Source: Gammaproteobacteria bacterium (GTDB lineage: Bacteria; Pseudomonadota; Gammaproteobacteria; Steroidobacterales; XN24). Taken from it: a stretch of DNA of 64,000 bases. The stretch is taken from positions 1 to 64,000 of the forward strand of contig JARFQW010000034.1 of NCBI GenBank assembly GCA_029287575.1. Direction: 5' to 3'. The position numbers were made by a program, and so were the translations under genes. The notes below the pieces were generated by a model. It did no database searches. It was not told the DNA's origin and saw nothing but the letters and a program-made list of their open reading frames with translations. Numbering within the stretch: position 1 is the first letter of the stretch; each line of letters opens with the position of its first letter. This document shows, one piece after another, positions 63,357 through 64,000 of this stretch.

Positions 63357-64000
63357 TCAAGTCTGTGCCGCCGGGACCGGGCCGTCGGCATCCCTGGTGC
63401 TGGTCGTCAACCGGATCAGGAGATAACCGCAGACCGCGGACAACAAGGAACCCACCAGGACCCCCAGGCGCACGGCGGCACTGTAGTCGAATTCGCCGTG
63501 CTCGAAGGCCAGGGTTCCGATGAAGAGGCTCATCGTGAAGCCGATACCCGTGAGCATGGCGGCGCCGTAGAGCAGCGGCCAGGTGCCTCCCGCCGGCATC
63601 CGCGACCAGCCGAGCTTGATCACGATCCAGCTGGTGAGAAAAACGCCGATCTGCTTGCCGACGAACAGCCCCGCGATAATACCGAGCGTCACGGGCTGGC
63701 CAAGGTCTTTCATGCCCATGCCGGCGAACGAAACACCCGCGTTGGCAAACGCAAACAGCGGCAAGATGACAAACGCCACCCACGGGTGCAGCGTGTGTTC
63801 CAGATGTCTCGCCGGCGAATGCCCGTGCTCGTCCTTGACCTTCAGAGGTATGGCGAGAGCAACCATGACGCCATTCAGGGTGGCGTGCACGCCGGACTTC
63901 ACGACCGCAACCCAGATGATCGTGCCGATCACCAGGTACACCGCGGTACGGGTCACCCCCATCCAGTTCATGAAGAACAGCAGCATCCAGCCGGCGAACG
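63357..64000 (-). CDS. nhaA: Na+/H+ antiporter NhaA (5' partial, cut by window edge)
   Basis: C-terminal ~214 residues of an inner-membrane sodium/proton antiporter. The frame is open to base 64000 with FAGW before the first internal Met, so the start lies outside the window. Conserved NhaA motifs: GVHATLNGVMVALAIPLK, LPLFAFANAGVSF, KQIGVF and ammonia-like TGIGFTMSLFIGTLAF. It seems complete at its 3' end. The Asp pair of the sodium site lies upstream, outside the window, so activity cannot be checked. Confidence 0.93.
   Translation of the reverse strand, partial: FAGWMLLFFMNWMGVTRTAVYLVIGTIIWVAVVKSGVHATLNGVMVALAIPLKVKDEHGHSPARHLEHTLHPWVAFVILPLFAFANAGVSFAGMGMKDLGQPVTLGIIAGLFVGKQIGVFLTSWIVIKLGWSRMPAGGTWPLLYGAAMLTGIGFTMSLFIGTLAFEHGEFDYSAAVRLGVLVGSLLSAVCGYLLIRLTTSTRDADGPVPAAQT

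Overview
This window is GC-rich, densely packed chromosomal DNA from a proteobacterium, most likely a gammaproteobacterium. The evidence is an adjacent icd-aceK pair (AceK is essentially restricted to Gamma- and Betaproteobacteria), cbb3-oxidase maturation genes, two TonB-dependent receptors, an outer-membrane CusC-type channel and many lipoprotein signals. I cannot name the genus. I saw no rRNA, tRNA, CRISPR array, transposase, integrase or phage gene. Many genes overlap by 4 bases (ATGA/GTGA), and two convergent pairs overlap at their 3' ends.

Layout. 1-3.4 kb (+): end of a cbb3 oxidase assembly cluster (ccoI, ccoS, a TauE/SafE-like membrane protein). 3.5-5.3 kb (+): class II fructose-bisphosphate aldolase and a secreted protein of unknown function. 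5.4-8.7 kb: a small lipoprotein, proline iminopeptidase with a DUF3149 mini-protein (-), and cardiolipin synthase (+). 8.9-11.6 kb: a TonB-dependent receptor preceded by a run of ten G. 11.7-20.4 kb: a TolB/FlgO-TPR membrane protein, a histidine-repeat periplasmic protein, an MFS-acyltransferase fusion and a giant AAA/P-domain/WD40 protein. 20.4-24.6 kb: a kinase-like protein, two tiny proteins, a thioesterase, a second TonB-dependent receptor and a lipoprotein. 24.7-29.4 kb (+): a four-gene ABC-2/GldG-like operon. 29.5-34.6 kb (+): an AraC-methyltransferase fusion, icd, aceK and two small genes. 34.6-41.5 kb: leucyl aminopeptidase, a CbiM-like membrane protein, an OmpA-like protein, glgX, a metallo-beta-lactamase-fold hydrolase and a YkvA-family protein.

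41.5-53.6 kb (-) is the most unusual part: nine tightly packed genes forming one apparent operon. In transcription order they encode a Ser/Gly/Gln-rich lipoprotein, a second lipoprotein, a membrane-anchored pseudokinase with a periplasmic repeat region, an FHA-TM-PEGA-SUMF1 protein, a small exported protein, a MotA/TolQ/ExbB-type channel protein, a degenerate Hsp70/actin-like protein with an FHA domain, and two related proteins that each join an ExbD-like transmembrane helix to a coiled coil and a von Willebrand A domain. My inference is a proton-motive-force-powered trans-envelope machine with an FHA/pseudokinase cytoplasmic module. I recognise no named system with this composition.

53.8-59.9 kb (-) is a CusCBA-type copper/silver efflux operon led by a small Cys-containing protein. 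A secreted beta-propeller-like protein with a CDCC motif is transcribed divergently from it. 61.3-64.0 kb (-) holds a catalytically degenerate endonuclease/exonuclease/phosphatase-fold protein, the membrane protease HtpX and the 3' part of the antiporter gene nhaA, cut by the window edge.
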